In this document: in pieces, positions 11,923-20,270 of the stretch
Layout of the letters: each line of letters opens with the position of its first letter
How positions within the stretch are numbered: position 1 is the first letter of the stretch
DNA from: Serratia nematodiphila DZ0503SBS1
GTDB taxonomy: Bacteria; Pseudomonadota; Gammaproteobacteria; Enterobacterales; Enterobacteriaceae
Assembly (NCBI RefSeq): GCF_000738675.1
Contig: NZ_JPUX01000001.1
Coordinates: 2,232,001-2,296,000, forward strand
DNA length: 64,000 nt
Direction: 5' to 3'
Position numbers and translations under genes: made by a program
The notes under the pieces: generated by a model
Databases searched by the model: none
What the model was told of the DNA's origin: nothing
What the model saw: only the letters and a program-made list of their open reading frames with translations

Positions 11923-14166
11923 ATGACCGTATCAACAGAGGTAAGCCGAGAGGAATACACCGGCAACGGGGTGACGACAGATTTTGACTATCGCTTCCGT
12001 GTGTTTTCTGCGGATGAGCTTGTTGTTACTGTCGCTGATACAACAGAAAACATCCGCACGCTGGTGCTGAACACTGACTACACCGTTACCGGCGCCGGCA
12101 GTCGTAACGGAGGCAAGGTAAAGCTTGTCAGTGCGCTGGCCAGCAACTGGCAGATCAGCATCGAGCGAGAGCTTCCTGTCACCCAAGAAGCTGACGTTCG
12201 CAACCAGGGGAACTTCTTCCCTGAAGTGCATGAGGATGCATGGGATAAGCTGACCATGCTGATCCAGCAGGCACTTAGTAACTTTGGATTGGCACTCAGG
12301 AAGCCTAACTGGCTGGCAAAATACTACGACGCGAAAGGGAATCGCATTGCAAACATGGCCGATCCTATTGGCCAGCAGGATGCTGCAACAAAGGGTTATG
12401 TTGATGCGGTTGGCGATGGGTATTTTAAGCGCACGCTGCGGGTTCCTGAAAATTACGTCCGTGTTATTCCTGCAATCGGCAGCCGCCGTCGCCAGCTCCT
12501 TGCGTTTGATGACTTCGGCAACCCTATCACTGTGCTGCCTGAATCTGGTTCGGCGTCAGACGTTCTGATTGTGCTTGCTGGGGCGGATGGTGCTGACCGC
12601 ATTGGCATGGGGCAGAGCACCGTGCGCGATGTAATCGGCTACGTGACCCCTGAAATGTTTGGCGTGCCTGATGACGGTGACTGGACTCCACAGATTACCG
12701 CCGCAGTGGCGACAATGCGCGAAGTCCATTTGATGGCCGGAAAGGAGTATCGCTGCGACGGTACGATCTACATGCCTTCGAACAACATGCAGCGCCTGAA
12801 ATTCGTTTTCAACGGCGCAACTATTTTCGCCAATCACATGCAGCCGGTGTTCCGATCGCCGGCGCCGCTCGAATCGCCAGCAATTTCTTATTACCACATT
12901 GTCGGCCCGGGAAAAATTCGCAGCATTGGCAGTGTGGATACTGTTTACGCGACGGGTAAAAACTTTGTTGGATTCCCTGCCGGCGATCACAGCAGCATTT
13001 ACAACATTGAGATGACGGACATCTCATGCGACGGCGCCCAATTCTGGGGATACGCGGGGCATGGTGGAGATCTGTTCTTTGACAACGTCCGCGATAACCC
13101 TGTGGCGACGTATGGCCTATACAACCAAATCGGACGAGTGAACATTGGCCACTCTGGCGGTGACACATTGCTGATGAAGGGGAACTATAACAGCGTCGAA
13201 TGGTGCCATGTTAAAAAGGCGGGTTTACCTGGGAGCAACCCAGAGCCTGGATACATCTGCGGTGGATGCGTCATATTCGGTGCGCCGGTTGATGGTGACC
13301 CACTCGGCAGCAATAACCGGGTTGGATACTACAAGGCAGATCAGTGGTCTTCGCTGGGTGTCGGATTTTCCGGGGATAACTGCAGCGTTGGGGAGATCGA
13401 GCTGGGCGAGAGTATTTTTGAAGACGATAGCCCGCTGGTGCAGGGAAACAAACCGTATGTCGCCATATACAACGGCAATGGGAATCACATTGGTCGAATC
13501 ACATCAAAAAAATCCGCATACGGTGTTCTGTTTATCCGTGGCGAGCGCCACACGTTAGACTATGCAGAGCTGAACAACTGTCACAAAGAGCAACTGAGTT
13601 TAAACATTAATACCGTAGGCTCAACAGTTGGCGATTTTGTTGTGAACAACTCACTTCATATCGGCATGTATATCGAACCCGGTGCCGGCTGCTCTATCAA
13701 CAGGATTATTTTCAATAACGCCAATATCCCTCTTGGAAATACAGCGTGCCAGATTCGTAACGCGAATGCGTCAATCGGCGAGATCCGCATAAATGGTTCA
13801 GGCTCCAGCTCAGGATCGGGTGTTTTTGTTGAACAGCGCGCAAAAAGTGCCGTTCGATTTATAACATGTAACAACATTAATGGGATGTCCATGTGGGTTC
13901 GGCCTGGCGGCCGCGCGCCTTCTGCCGCGCACTTAACAAATCTTCCTACGGCCACACGTCCAATTATGCAGATCTCTGCAAATCAGTCTGCCTGCACAGG
14001 ATATTACATCGATAACAGGTCGGCGAGTGGAGGGCAAGCGACCATTTACGCTGAGCCTGATTCAGGCGGAGCAATATCAACGTGGGTGGGCTGTGAGGGG
14101 GCGATTCCTCTAGCTCAGGGCGGGGCAACGCTAAACGCTGCAACGACCTCTAATCGTTTTTATTAA
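11923..14166 (+). CDS. Phage tailspike / tail fibre protein
   Basis: 747 residues. The N-terminal about 150 residues (EEYTGNGVTTDFDYRFRVFS, then VLNTDYTVTGAGSRNGGKV, GNFFPEVHEDAWDKLTMLIQ, ending GQQDAATKGYVDAV) are the T7 gp17-type virion-attachment domain. The remainder has short repeating beta-strand turns (SVEWCHVKKAGL, IYNGNGNHIGRITSKKSAYG, LDYAELNNCHKEQLS) of a right-handed beta-helix, as in tailspikes that bind or cleave lipopolysaccharide or capsule. It appears full length although the rest of the tail genes are gone. It has its own upstream region with an exact repressor operator. Catalytic residues cannot be named from sequence alone. Confidence 0.8.
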   Translation: MTVSTEVSREEYTGNGVTTDFDYRFRVFSADELVVTVADTTENIRTLVLNTDYTVTGAGSRNGGKVKLVSALASNWQISIERELPVTQEADVRNQGNFFPEVHEDAWDKLTMLIQQALSNFGLALRKPNWLAKYYDAKGNRIANMADPIGQQDAATKGYVDAVGDGYFKRTLRVPENYVRVIPAIGSRRRQLLAFDDFGNPITVLPESGSASDVLIVLAGADGADRIGMGQSTVRDVIGYVTPEMFGVPDDGDWTPQITAAVATMREVHLMAGKEYRCDGTIYMPSNNMQRLKFVFNGATIFANHMQPVFRSPAPLESPAISYYHIVGPGKIRSIGSVDTVYATGKNFVGFPAGDHSSIYNIEMTDISCDGAQFWGYAGHGGDLFFDNVRDNPVATYGLYNQIGRVNIGHSGGDTLLMKGNYNSVEWCHVKKAGLPGSNPEPGYICGGCVIFGAPVDGDPLGSNNRVGYYKADQWSSLGVGFSGDNCSVGEIELGESIFEDDSPLVQGNKPYVAIYNGNGNHIGRITSKKSAYGVLFIRGERHTLDYAELNNCHKEQLSLNINTVGSTVGDFVVNNSLHIGMYIEPGAGCSINRIIFNNANIPLGNTACQIRNANASIGEIRINGSGSSSGSGVFVEQRAKSAVRFITCNNINGMSMWVRPGGRAPSAAHLTNLPTATRPIMQISANQSACTGYYIDNRSASGGQATIYAEPDSGGAISTWVGCEGAIPLAQGGATLNAATTSNRFY

Positions 14167-14177
14167 CAGGATTAACC

Positions 14178-14399
14178 ATGACCGAATATTCAGATGTTAG
14201 TGCGATAGATAAACGCGATTGGATTTCGTTTTCTGACAAACTTCCCACTGTTGAAAATGGGAAGCCAGAAAAAATTTATGTGAAATACAAAATGCTGATC
14301 GCATATGAAGAAACACCAACGGCCACGGTGGAGTGGGCGCTCAGCGATGAAGGTAGAGAGCAGTTATCTCACTGGGCTTACATTACCGACGGTAATTAA
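14178..14399 (+). CDS. Small protein downstream of the tailspike
   Basis: 73 residues, ATG at 14178 after AGGATTAACC. Acidic, soluble, begins [20 protein letters not shown] and has a central [20 protein letters not shown]. It occupies the place where lambdoid phages carry tail fibre assembly or host-specificity accessory genes, but I recognise no family. Probably co-transcribed with the tailspike. Confidence 0.55.
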   Translation: MTEYSDVSAIDKRDWISFSDKLPTVENGKPEKIYVKYKMLIAYEETPTATVEWALSDEGREQLSHWAYITDGN

Positions 14400-14424
14400 T
14401 TTACCGCGAAAGCGGGGTGGAGCC

Positions 14425-14658
14425 ATGAAAATGGATAAAATCACGACAGGTATTTCTTATGGCGCCTCCGGTGGTGGCGCTGCATTCTGGTTTACCAAGC
14501 TGCTTGATGGATACTCGCCTGAGCAATGGGCCGCGATTGGAGTTTTGGGCGGATTGTTTTTCGCATTTCTTACCTGGCTAATGAACCTGTATTTCAAGAT
14601 TCGCGAGGATCGCCGCCGCGAACGCATGGGGAGGATTGCCGATGAGCAAGCTGAATAA
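14425..14658 (+). CDS. Holin (phage 21 S-like)
   Basis: 77 residues from ATG at 14425 (GGGGTGGAGCC upstream). Two membrane segments, [19 protein letters not shown] and [19 protein letters not shown], and a strongly charged C-terminus ([20 protein letters not shown]) give the class II holin pattern of the phage 21 S type. It forms small lesions in the inner membrane that depolarise it and release the SAR endolysin encoded next. It overlaps the endolysin start by 17 bases. Confidence 0.8.
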   Translation: MKMDKITTGISYGASGGGAAFWFTKLLDGYSPEQWAAIGVLGGLFFAFLTWLMNLYFKIREDRRRERMGRIADEQAE

Positions 14659-15157
14659 AACCGGTGCCGCCGGTGCCGTCTGTTCTGTAGCGGTAATCAT
14701 CGGCCTGGTGCTGTCGAGTGGCGAAGTGAAGACCAGCCACGCTGGGCTTGAGCTGATCGGCAATGCAGAGGGCTGCCGCCGAGACCCGTACAAATGTCCC
14801 GCTGATGTGTGGACGGATGGCATCGGCAACACGCACAGCGTTAAACAAGGCGTGCGCAAGACAGAGCAGCAGATCGCCGAGGACTGGCAAAAGAACATCC
14901 TTGTGGCTGAGCGGTGTGTTACTCGCTACGCCGCCGGTGACAAGCTGCGGCAGGGTGCATTCGATGCGGCGGTGAGCATCACGTTTAATGCTGGTTGCGC
15001 GACGATGCAGAAATCGACGATGTTCCGGCTGTTCCGCCAGGGGGAAACTGTGGCCGCCTGCGATCAGTTCCCGCGCTGGGTATACGCCGGCGGCGTAAAG
15101 CTCAACGGACTGGTGATCCGCCGTGACAAGGAGCGCGCGCTATGCCTGGCAAAATAA
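14642..15157 (+). CDS. SAR endolysin, GH24 lysozyme
   Basis: 171 residues from ATG at 14642. Residues about 9-26 are a weakly hydrophobic Ala/Gly/Ser-rich helix ([18 protein letters not shown]), the signal-arrest-release element that holds the enzyme in the membrane until it is depolarised. The lysozyme core follows, with catalytic Glu43 ([12 protein letters not shown]), Cys52 in place of the T4-type Asp, and Thr58 ([10 protein letters not shown]): the Glu-Cys-Thr triad variant found in several SAR endolysins. Later helices ([17 protein letters not shown] and PRWVYAGG) are also typical. It cleaves peptidoglycan glycan strands. Length and motifs look intact. Confidence 0.85.
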   Translation: MSKLNKTGAAGAVCSVAVIIGLVLSSGEVKTSHAGLELIGNAEGCRRDPYKCPADVWTDGIGNTHSVKQGVRKTEQQIAEDWQKNILVAERCVTRYAAGDKLRQGAFDAAVSITFNAGCATMQKSTMFRLFRQGETVAACDQFPRWVYAGGVKLNGLVIRRDKERALCLAK

Positions 15158-15516
15158 CATCTGCGGTAGTGATCATACTGGCGCTGGCGGCCATTTCCGG
15201 CGCTGGCGCCTGGCTGGCATCTCGACACTACCAGCCAACGATTGACCGGCTCAACGATGCGCTGACGCAATGCCGCGATACCGGCAGGCAGCAGGCGGCG
15301 ATGATCGACAGCCAGAACGCTGGCATAACGGCACTGCAGCGTGAACAAGTCGAGAGAGAGGCCAAGGCCAAGGCTGATCAGGAAAAAGCCCGCGAGCAGG
15401 CCCGTGGCGATTATGAAAAGGCCAATGCGGTGATGGCAGAGCGAACCACTGGCGAGGTGTGTGCAGCGGCGTCTGCTGCGTTTGACGCAGAGCTGCGCCG
15501 GGAACGTGCACAATGA
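15142..15516 (+). CDS. Inner-membrane spanin (Rz-like)
   Basis: 124 residues, ATG at 15142, overlapping the endolysin by 16 bases. An N-terminal membrane anchor (SAVVIILALAAISGAGAWLA) is followed by a long periplasmic helix rich in Gln, Glu, Lys and Ala (REQVEREAKAKADQEKAREQ), the coiled-coil body of i-spanins. With the following lipoprotein it would span the periplasm and disrupt the outer membrane at the last step of lysis. Its stop overlaps the o-spanin start (ATGA at 15513-15516). Confidence 0.8.
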   Translation: MPGKITSAVVIILALAAISGAGAWLASRHYQPTIDRLNDALTQCRDTGRQQAAMIDSQNAGITALQREQVEREAKAKADQEKAREQARGDYEKANAVMAERTTGEVCAAASAAFDAELRRERAQ

Positions 15517-15773
15517 AGAGTCTGTTCATGGTTTCCGCCCTGGCATTGGCCGGCTGCTCGAACGTGCCGCCGGCGCCGTCATATGTTGAAGTAAAAGTCC
15601 CGATCGCCGTGCCGTGCAAAACGGCAGACGTTGCGCGCCCGGCGTTCGCTGTTGACCAGTTGCCTATCGGTGCTACTATCGACGTCCAGATGCGAGCGCT
15701 GCGTGCTGAGCGACACCAGAGGATAGGCTACGAAAGAGAGCTGGTAGCTGCCAATGAGGCGTGCAAAAACTGA
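15513..15773 (+). CDS. Outer-membrane lipoprotein spanin (Rz1-like)
   Basis: 86 residues with a short signal peptide and lipobox (VSALALAGC, Cys15), then a proline-rich start (SNVPPAPSYVEVKVPIAVP) and a helical C-terminus. In lambda Rz1 is embedded within Rz; here the genes overlap only by ATGA, the separated arrangement. The lipidated protein sits in the outer membrane and pairs with the Rz-like protein. Last gene of the lysis cassette. Confidence 0.75.
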   Translation: MKSLFMVSALALAGCSNVPPAPSYVEVKVPIAVPCKTADVARPAFAVDQLPIGATIDVQMRALRAERHQRIGYERELVAANEACKN

Positions 15774-15930
15774 GCTGGTTTTTCTGGTGACGGTATTAAA
15801 GTCGGTATGAAGATTTAAATACCTTTACATCAATCAATAAAATCAATATCTTATTGTTGTTGTAAATAATTGAGTGGGAATAAACCTGCTTCTAGCAATA
15901 GCTGGCACTGACAGGCAATAAACATAGCTA

Positions 15931-15955
15931 AACCCGCGTAATTGCGGGTTTTTTA
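15931..15955 (+). terminator. Rho-independent terminator after the lysis cassette
   Basis: AACCCGC and GCGGGTT pair around GTAATT, with six T. It marks the end of the last recognisable phage operon. Confidence 0.85.
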
Positions 15956-16475
15956 TGATTGGTAAGTTTTTGCATCGCTTATTGCGATAGACGAAAATTT
16001 TAGCTGTTAAAATTTGTATGAGTATTTATCTTTGATTATGTTGCTTTATATTTGAACGGACATCCTAGTTGGCCTGTGAAACATTGGGTTTGGATGTCAG
16101 TTCAGTGCCAGAAGTGGACATTGCCATTCCTATCTGACTTTAACTTAATAATCACGGCAATAGAAGATTAGGTCCCTAAACTTTCATCTGATATCGATTT
16201 GCGATGTCAGGCTGACAATCGGGCGTGGCGGAAAGCCATATGTGACCAACGCGATGAAACGGTATCTTCTCTATTGGTCATCAGGCTTCGGCCTGTTGCA
16301 ATGCGCTAAAAACTCACAGCCTGCCGGATAGGAGAAAATGGCCTGTCATATGAATAATTTAGAGATATCTTCTGATAACCATCCGTAACGCCTACGTACT
16401 TTATGGCGAATGCCTCTCTCTTAAACTTTGTTTAGTGCCATGCTTCCAGTGCTTTCATTATCCATAACGCATTCC
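15956..16475. other. Non-coding stretch at the prophage right flank
   Basis: About 520 AT-rich bases without a convincing gene on either strand, between the lysis cassette terminator and the AbiE-like operators. No tRNA, no attachment site that I can support and no insertion sequence ends are visible. It may contain the right attachment site or decayed phage sequence. Confidence 0.4.
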
Positions 16476-16491
16476 TTATCTGAACAGCTAA
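16476..16491. promoter_or_regulatory. AbiE-like operator, distal imperfect copy
   Basis: TTATCTGAACAGCTAA differs from the proximal site at 16531 at two of 16 positions. The two copies start 55 bp apart, close to five helical turns. Confidence 0.6.
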
Positions 16492-16530
16492 ACAATGTTT
16501 TTTAGCTAAGGATTAGCTTTTTCCTCTTTC

Positions 16531-16554
16531 TTATCTGTACAGATAAACTATAAT
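16531..16554 (+). promoter_or_regulatory. AbiE-like operator, proximal perfect copy, and -10 box
   Basis: TTATCTGTACAGATAA (16531-16546) is a perfect 16-bp palindrome, immediately followed by TATAAT (16549-16554), 42 bases before the antitoxin ATG. Bound antitoxin would cover the promoter. AbiEi antitoxins are known to bind inverted repeats in their own promoter. Confidence 0.7.
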
Positions 16555-16595
16555 TCGAAGCTAAGAAAAATACATTTTTATGAGGAGCGTTAGTA

Positions 16596-17663
16596 GTGAT
16601 TCAATCAGAAAACAAGCTCCTACAGGATGTGGTGTCGACCCTTGAAAGCATCCTTGAAGCTAGGATTAAAAAATGGAGCGGCCTACCGGGCGACGACGGT
16701 ATTGATTGTGTGCTGGAGGTCAGGGGTATTCAGGGGGTCTGGATCATGCCCGTAGAGGTAAAAAAACAGGCTTACCCAAGGGATATCAGGCAAGCAATCT
16801 GGAGAATTGAGGAGTTCTGTCAGAAAAATGCCAATGAGCCTGATATTGTCCCGATTTTTGTCGCTGAGTTGATCAGTGAGGGCGCAAGAGAAATGCTCAA
16901 AAAGCATGATGTTGGATATTATGAGATGGGTGGCACTCTCTTTATCAAGCATAAACAGTCAATTATCGATATACAAAAACCCCGCAAAAGAGCAGCGAAA
17001 CGCGGGAGTGGCGATCTGTTCACTGGTGCGAGGGAAATGGTCGTTCATGCATTACTTCAGTCAAAGGGAAAATGGTTCTCAGGTGAAGAACTCAGTGAGC
17101 GTTCTGGAACTTCAGCATACACGGTTTCTGGTGTTTTAAGAGAGCTGGAAATGAGAGAGTGGCTGGACAAAACCAGTGAGGGCGGTCGTTCACAGCGCCG
17201 CAGACTGGTTAATCCCGGCGCTTTACTTAATGCCTGGTCGGAGGCCACCAGGCAACGGGAAAATCGTGCACTCTACGGGTATCTGTTTGCACCGGATGCA
17301 GTGGATTGCGTCAGAAAAATTGAACGCAAGGTTAGTCACGCAGACGGTGACATCAACTGGGTGCTGACGGGTGCCTTGCCGGCAAATCAGGCCACGCCAT
17401 TACTCACGGGCGTAAATGTGGCAGAGATTATCGTCCCCCTCGGAAGTGCGGAGCTGTTTACCCAGCTGACGGGTATTAAACGCGCGGAAAAGGGCTACAA
17501 CGTTGTTGTACATGAATGCGCCCCCGCTGCCCTGCAATTTATAAATTATGAAAACAACATCCCCGTCGCCAGTGACTTCATTCAGTACCTGTCTCTGCTG
17601 GATGGTAAAGGAAGAAATGCTGAACTTGCTGAACAGTTTCGCCGGGAAATTCTGGAGATATAA
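16596..17663 (+). CDS. AbiEi-like antitoxin / transcriptional regulator with nuclease-like N-terminus
   Basis: 355 residues. Residues 1-120 resemble a PD-(D/E)XK fold: Asp37 (GDDGIDCVLEV) and Glu54/Lys56 (MPVEVKKQAY) give the D...ExK pattern, followed by an EGAREMLKKHDVGYYEMGG segment. Residues about 150-190 are a winged helix (GEELSERSGTSAYTVSGVLR, then EMREWLDKTSEGG). The C-terminal half (about 215-355) contains NWVLTGALPA and a GYNVVVHECAP segment of the kind found in larger AbiEi-type antitoxins. It is two bases upstream of the nucleotidyltransferase gene and behind two palindromes, so it likely represses its own operon and neutralises the toxin. Whether the N-terminal domain cuts DNA is unknown. 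Confidence 0.7.
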   Translation: MIQSENKLLQDVVSTLESILEARIKKWSGLPGDDGIDCVLEVRGIQGVWIMPVEVKKQAYPRDIRQAIWRIEEFCQKNANEPDIVPIFVAELISEGAREMLKKHDVGYYEMGGTLFIKHKQSIIDIQKPRKRAAKRGSGDLFTGAREMVVHALLQSKGKWFSGEELSERSGTSAYTVSGVLRELEMREWLDKTSEGGRSQRRRLVNPGALLNAWSEATRQRENRALYGYLFAPDAVDCVRKIERKVSHADGDINWVLTGALPANQATPLLTGVNVAEIIVPLGSAELFTQLTGIKRAEKGYNVVVHECAPAALQFINYENNIPVASDFIQYLSLLDGKGRNAELAEQFRREILEI

Positions 17664-17665
17664 CC

Positions 17666-18589
17666 ATGGTAATCCACACCAAACCGAAAGACAGATCCGG
17701 ATACTCAGCCATTAACACGGAAATGTGTGAACGGGTATTAGTCACTTTATTGACCACCTTCGGCACCATGAAAGGCACGCTCCGCCTGATAGGCGGACTC
17801 GTCCCGCGCTATTTGACCCCCGCGCAGGCACCTCAGGTGCCTGAACATTATGGTACATCTGATGTGGATATCGTGCTCAACCTACAAGTGATCGCTGAAG
17901 GGGAGAATTATGCCTCTCTGCACGATCAGCTGGTTGAAAGAGGCTTCAGAAAAAACTCTGATACAAACGCATGGCGCTGGGAGTTCCCCATTCCCGATGG
18001 TTCTCCCGTATTGGTAGAGTTTTTACAGGGAAGCAATGCTGACGGAAAACCCGGCAAGGAAGTCCCGATAGACGGCGAGGCGGTTTCTGCTCTCGTGATC
18101 CCCTATGCTGAAATGTCATATGAATGGTTCGCTGAGAAAGAGATCTCTGCGATGCTCTTTGGGGATAAGGGCCAGGGGGATGCGGGGATTGTATTTGAAA
18201 CTATACGGTTTGCGGATGAAGTTGTGTTCATCCTACTGAAAGCGATTTCGTTTCATAACCGCAACGAACCCAAGGATGCAGCTGATTTGATCCATGTGAT
18301 GCGTTACGCCGGAGAACCTGAAGACATTGCAGAGAAATTCCTTAATCGCATAAAAAGTGGAAAACATCAGACAGCGATCGAGACGGGACTGAATGCACTG
18401 CAGAAATGCTTTGCTGAAGGTAATAACAACGTTGAAGGCTACCTGCTGACGGGCCCCGTGCGTTACGGGCAGTTCATGCATGGTACCGATGAAAATTTGG
18501 AAAATGAGAGGCTGCAGGAGCAGCGTTTCGCGGCTGCACTAGTAACGGAAGTTCTGCGCCTCATAGATGATGGCCGTGATGAAACTTAG
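17666..18589 (+). CDS. AbiEii-like nucleotidyltransferase toxin
   Basis: 307 residues. It carries the DNA polymerase beta-type nucleotidyltransferase motif I: Gly43-Gly44 (RLIGGLVPRYL), and after about 20 residues Asp66 and Asp68 (GTSDVDIVLNL). Later segments include VLVEFLQGS (third acidic strand), an AKEISAML-like region and a LLKAISFHNRNEPKDAADL helix with the Lys and Asp expected at motifs III-IV of AbiEii-type toxins. In known AbiE systems the toxin transfers nucleotides and arrests growth, aborting phage infection. It follows the AbiEi-like gene with only two bases between. Codon use is more AT-rich than in the chromosomal genes that follow. Confidence 0.7.
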   Translation: MVIHTKPKDRSGYSAINTEMCERVLVTLLTTFGTMKGTLRLIGGLVPRYLTPAQAPQVPEHYGTSDVDIVLNLQVIAEGENYASLHDQLVERGFRKNSDTNAWRWEFPIPDGSPVLVEFLQGSNADGKPGKEVPIDGEAVSALVIPYAEMSYEWFAEKEISAMLFGDKGQGDAGIVFETIRFADEVVFILLKAISFHNRNEPKDAADLIHVMRYAGEPEDIAEKFLNRIKSGKHQTAIETGLNALQKCFAEGNNNVEGYLLTGPVRYGQFMHGTDENLENERLQEQRFAAALVTEVLRLIDDGRDET

Positions 18590-18925
18590 TAAGGCAGATT
18601 GCTGGATCTATTCCGCTGTTTCCCCGTTATAGAGCAGGTTGAATCATTTTGGTTAATATTGACTTCAGGAAGACGTTGTGAGCGGGTGTGAAGAGATTCA
18701 GCCCGCATTTCCCGCAGACTTTTGCCATCAGACCTCAGCCACCAGGCCCGAAATACCGCTTCTGGCGGTGCGACGGATCTTACCAGCATGTCGGGGGAGT
18801 CGATGGGGGCCATACGGTAATCATTGTGTGGGAGATGAAAAGAGGCTGATGTACAAGATAAAGCCCACCCCAAAATACGATCCTTGCCTGCAATGGAGCG
18901 CATGATGCCTTATCAGTAGCCATCC
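18590..18925. other. 336-base gap between the AbiE-like pair and chromosomal genes
   Basis: I see no convincing gene here. Open frames exist on both strands (for example 18678-18905 on plus and 18586-18903 on minus), but none has a Shine-Dalgarno sequence, a recognisable family or consistent codon use. It is the likely boundary between acquired DNA and the GC-rich chromosome. Confidence 0.4.
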
Positions 18926-19300
18926 TCAATTTTCAATCTGGTCGTCCTGCTCATCATACTTGCGCTGGCACTCCTGAATCGCCTCTATATTCCCTAACGT
19001 CCAGTCGAACAGTATTGAGAACGGCCCCTGCAGAGATTTGCCGAGCGGCGTCAGCGAATACTCGACGCCAAGCACCCGCCCATCCAACACTTTACGATGC
19101 ACCATGCCGTTGCGTTCCAGTTTACGCAGGGTCTGGGTCAGCACACGTTGCGTGACGCCATCCAGACGGCGCTTGATGGCGTTGAAACGCTGCGGCTCGC
19201 GCAGCACTTCCAACACCATCATGGACCATTTATCTGCAATCTGATCGAGCACGATGCGGCTCGGGCAGTCGGCGCGGTAAACAACATCGGTCTTATCCAT
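18926..19300 (-). CDS. HxlR-family transcriptional regulator
   Basis: 124 residues. The winged-helix core is clear: CPSRIVLDQIADKWSMMVLE, then LREPQRFNAIKRRLDGVTQR and VLTQTLRKLERNGMVHRKVL, and the wing (VEYSLTPLGKSL). The Cys at position 12 matches the redox- or aldehyde-sensing cysteine often found at the N-terminus of HxlR proteins. Divergent from the enoyl-CoA hydratase gene with 122 bases between, so that gene is the likely target. Cytoplasmic DNA-binding dimer. Confidence 0.85.
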   Translation of the reverse strand: MDKTDVVYRADCPSRIVLDQIADKWSMMVLEVLREPQRFNAIKRRLDGVTQRVLTQTLRKLERNGMVHRKVLDGRVLGVEYSLTPLGKSLQGPFSILFDWTLGNIEAIQECQRKYDEQDDQIEN

Positions 19301-19422
19301 CGGTATCTTCCTGCATCCCTGGGATGCTTAAGGTGCGTAATTGACGCCAGGTATGCAAAGTATACCATTCGATTAACGGCGCGAAAAACCCGCACTTGTA
19401 TCCCAGGTAAAAGGACATTGAG

Positions 19423-20256
19423 ATGACAGATACAGATTTCAGCAAACTCAGGCTGTCTCATGCGCACGGCGTGATGACGATCGCTATCGATAACCCACCG
19501 GTAAACGTACTCGATGTGGCGCTGATGTCGGAAATCAGCCGTTTATTGCTCGCGGTGCGTGACGATCCGGATACGCGGGTGTTGGTGTTCCAGAGCGCGA
19601 ACCCAGCGTTCTTTATTGCTCATGTCGACATGACCTTGATCGATGAGCCGCACGCTTTCGACGAACTGGCGAGCAACGCGCCGGAGGGGCTAAATCCGTT
19701 CCAGGCGTTTGGCGAACTGCTGCGCAGCCAGCCGCAGGTCACTCTCGTTAAGCTGGCCGGGCTGGCGCGCGGCGGCGGCGCCGAGTTTGTGGCAGCGGCC
19801 GATATGGCTTTCGCGGCACGGGAAGCGGCGGGGCTGGCCCAGTGTGAGGCCTTGATGGGCATTACGCCCGGCGGTGGCGCGACGCAGTATCTGACGAGCC
19901 GAATGACGCGCGGCCGCGCTCTGGAAGTGATCCTGGGCGCCGATCTCATCGATGCCGCTACCGCAGAACGCTACGGCTGGATTAACCGCGCCTTGCCTGC
20001 CGCCGAGCTGGATGATTTCGTCGATCGGTTAGCGCGCAATATCGCGGCATTGCCTGCGGGGGTGATTGCGGCGGCCAAGCAGGCGATGCCTGCACCGGAT
20101 CTGCAGGCTGGTTTTTATCGCGAGCATGACGCCTGGGCGGGATTGTTCGCACGCCCGGCTGCGGAGCAGTTGATTCGCGGTGGGCTGAAGGCCGGTGCGC
20201 AAACCCCGGAGGGGGAGCGCAACCTTGAAGGCCTGCTGCGGCATCTTGCCTGCTAA
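19423..20256 (+). CDS. Enoyl-CoA hydratase/isomerase family protein
   Basis: 277 residues, ATG at 19423 after AAAAGGACA. The crotonase fold is visible: IAIDNPPVNVLDVALMSEIS at the N-terminus, VLVFQSANPAFFIAHVDMTL, then the oxyanion-hole glycines (LAGLARGGGAEFVAAADMAF) and the second conserved segment EALMGITPGGGATQYLTSRM. At the usual second catalytic Glu (hydratase Glu164) this protein reads MGITPGGG, so the chemistry could be isomerase, hydrolase or hydratase. A stand-alone gene divergent from an HxlR regulator; the substrate cannot be inferred. Confidence 0.8.
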   Translation: MTDTDFSKLRLSHAHGVMTIAIDNPPVNVLDVALMSEISRLLLAVRDDPDTRVLVFQSANPAFFIAHVDMTLIDEPHAFDELASNAPEGLNPFQAFGELLRSQPQVTLVKLAGLARGGGAEFVAAADMAFAAREAAGLAQCEALMGITPGGGATQYLTSRMTRGRALEVILGADLIDAATAERYGWINRALPAAELDDFVDRLARNIAALPAGVIAAAKQAMPAPDLQAGFYREHDAWAGLFARPAAEQLIRGGLKAGAQTPEGERNLEGLLRHLAC

Positions 20257-20270
20257 GAGGCCACATCGCG

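Noticed and set aside
14386..14398. TTACC-GAC-GGTAA at the end of the 73-residue gene
   Set aside because: Half-sites match but the spacer is 3 rather than 5 bases and the site is inside a coding end, so it was not counted as an operator.
15956..16475. Possible tRNA or attachment site at the right end of the prophage
   Set aside because: I could find no tRNA fold and cannot identify a direct repeat without the left end of the element, which is outside the window.
18586..18905. Overlapping open frames on both strands between the AbiE-like pair and the HxlR gene
   Set aside because: No start signals, no recognisable family, and each mirrors the other; treated as non-coding boundary.
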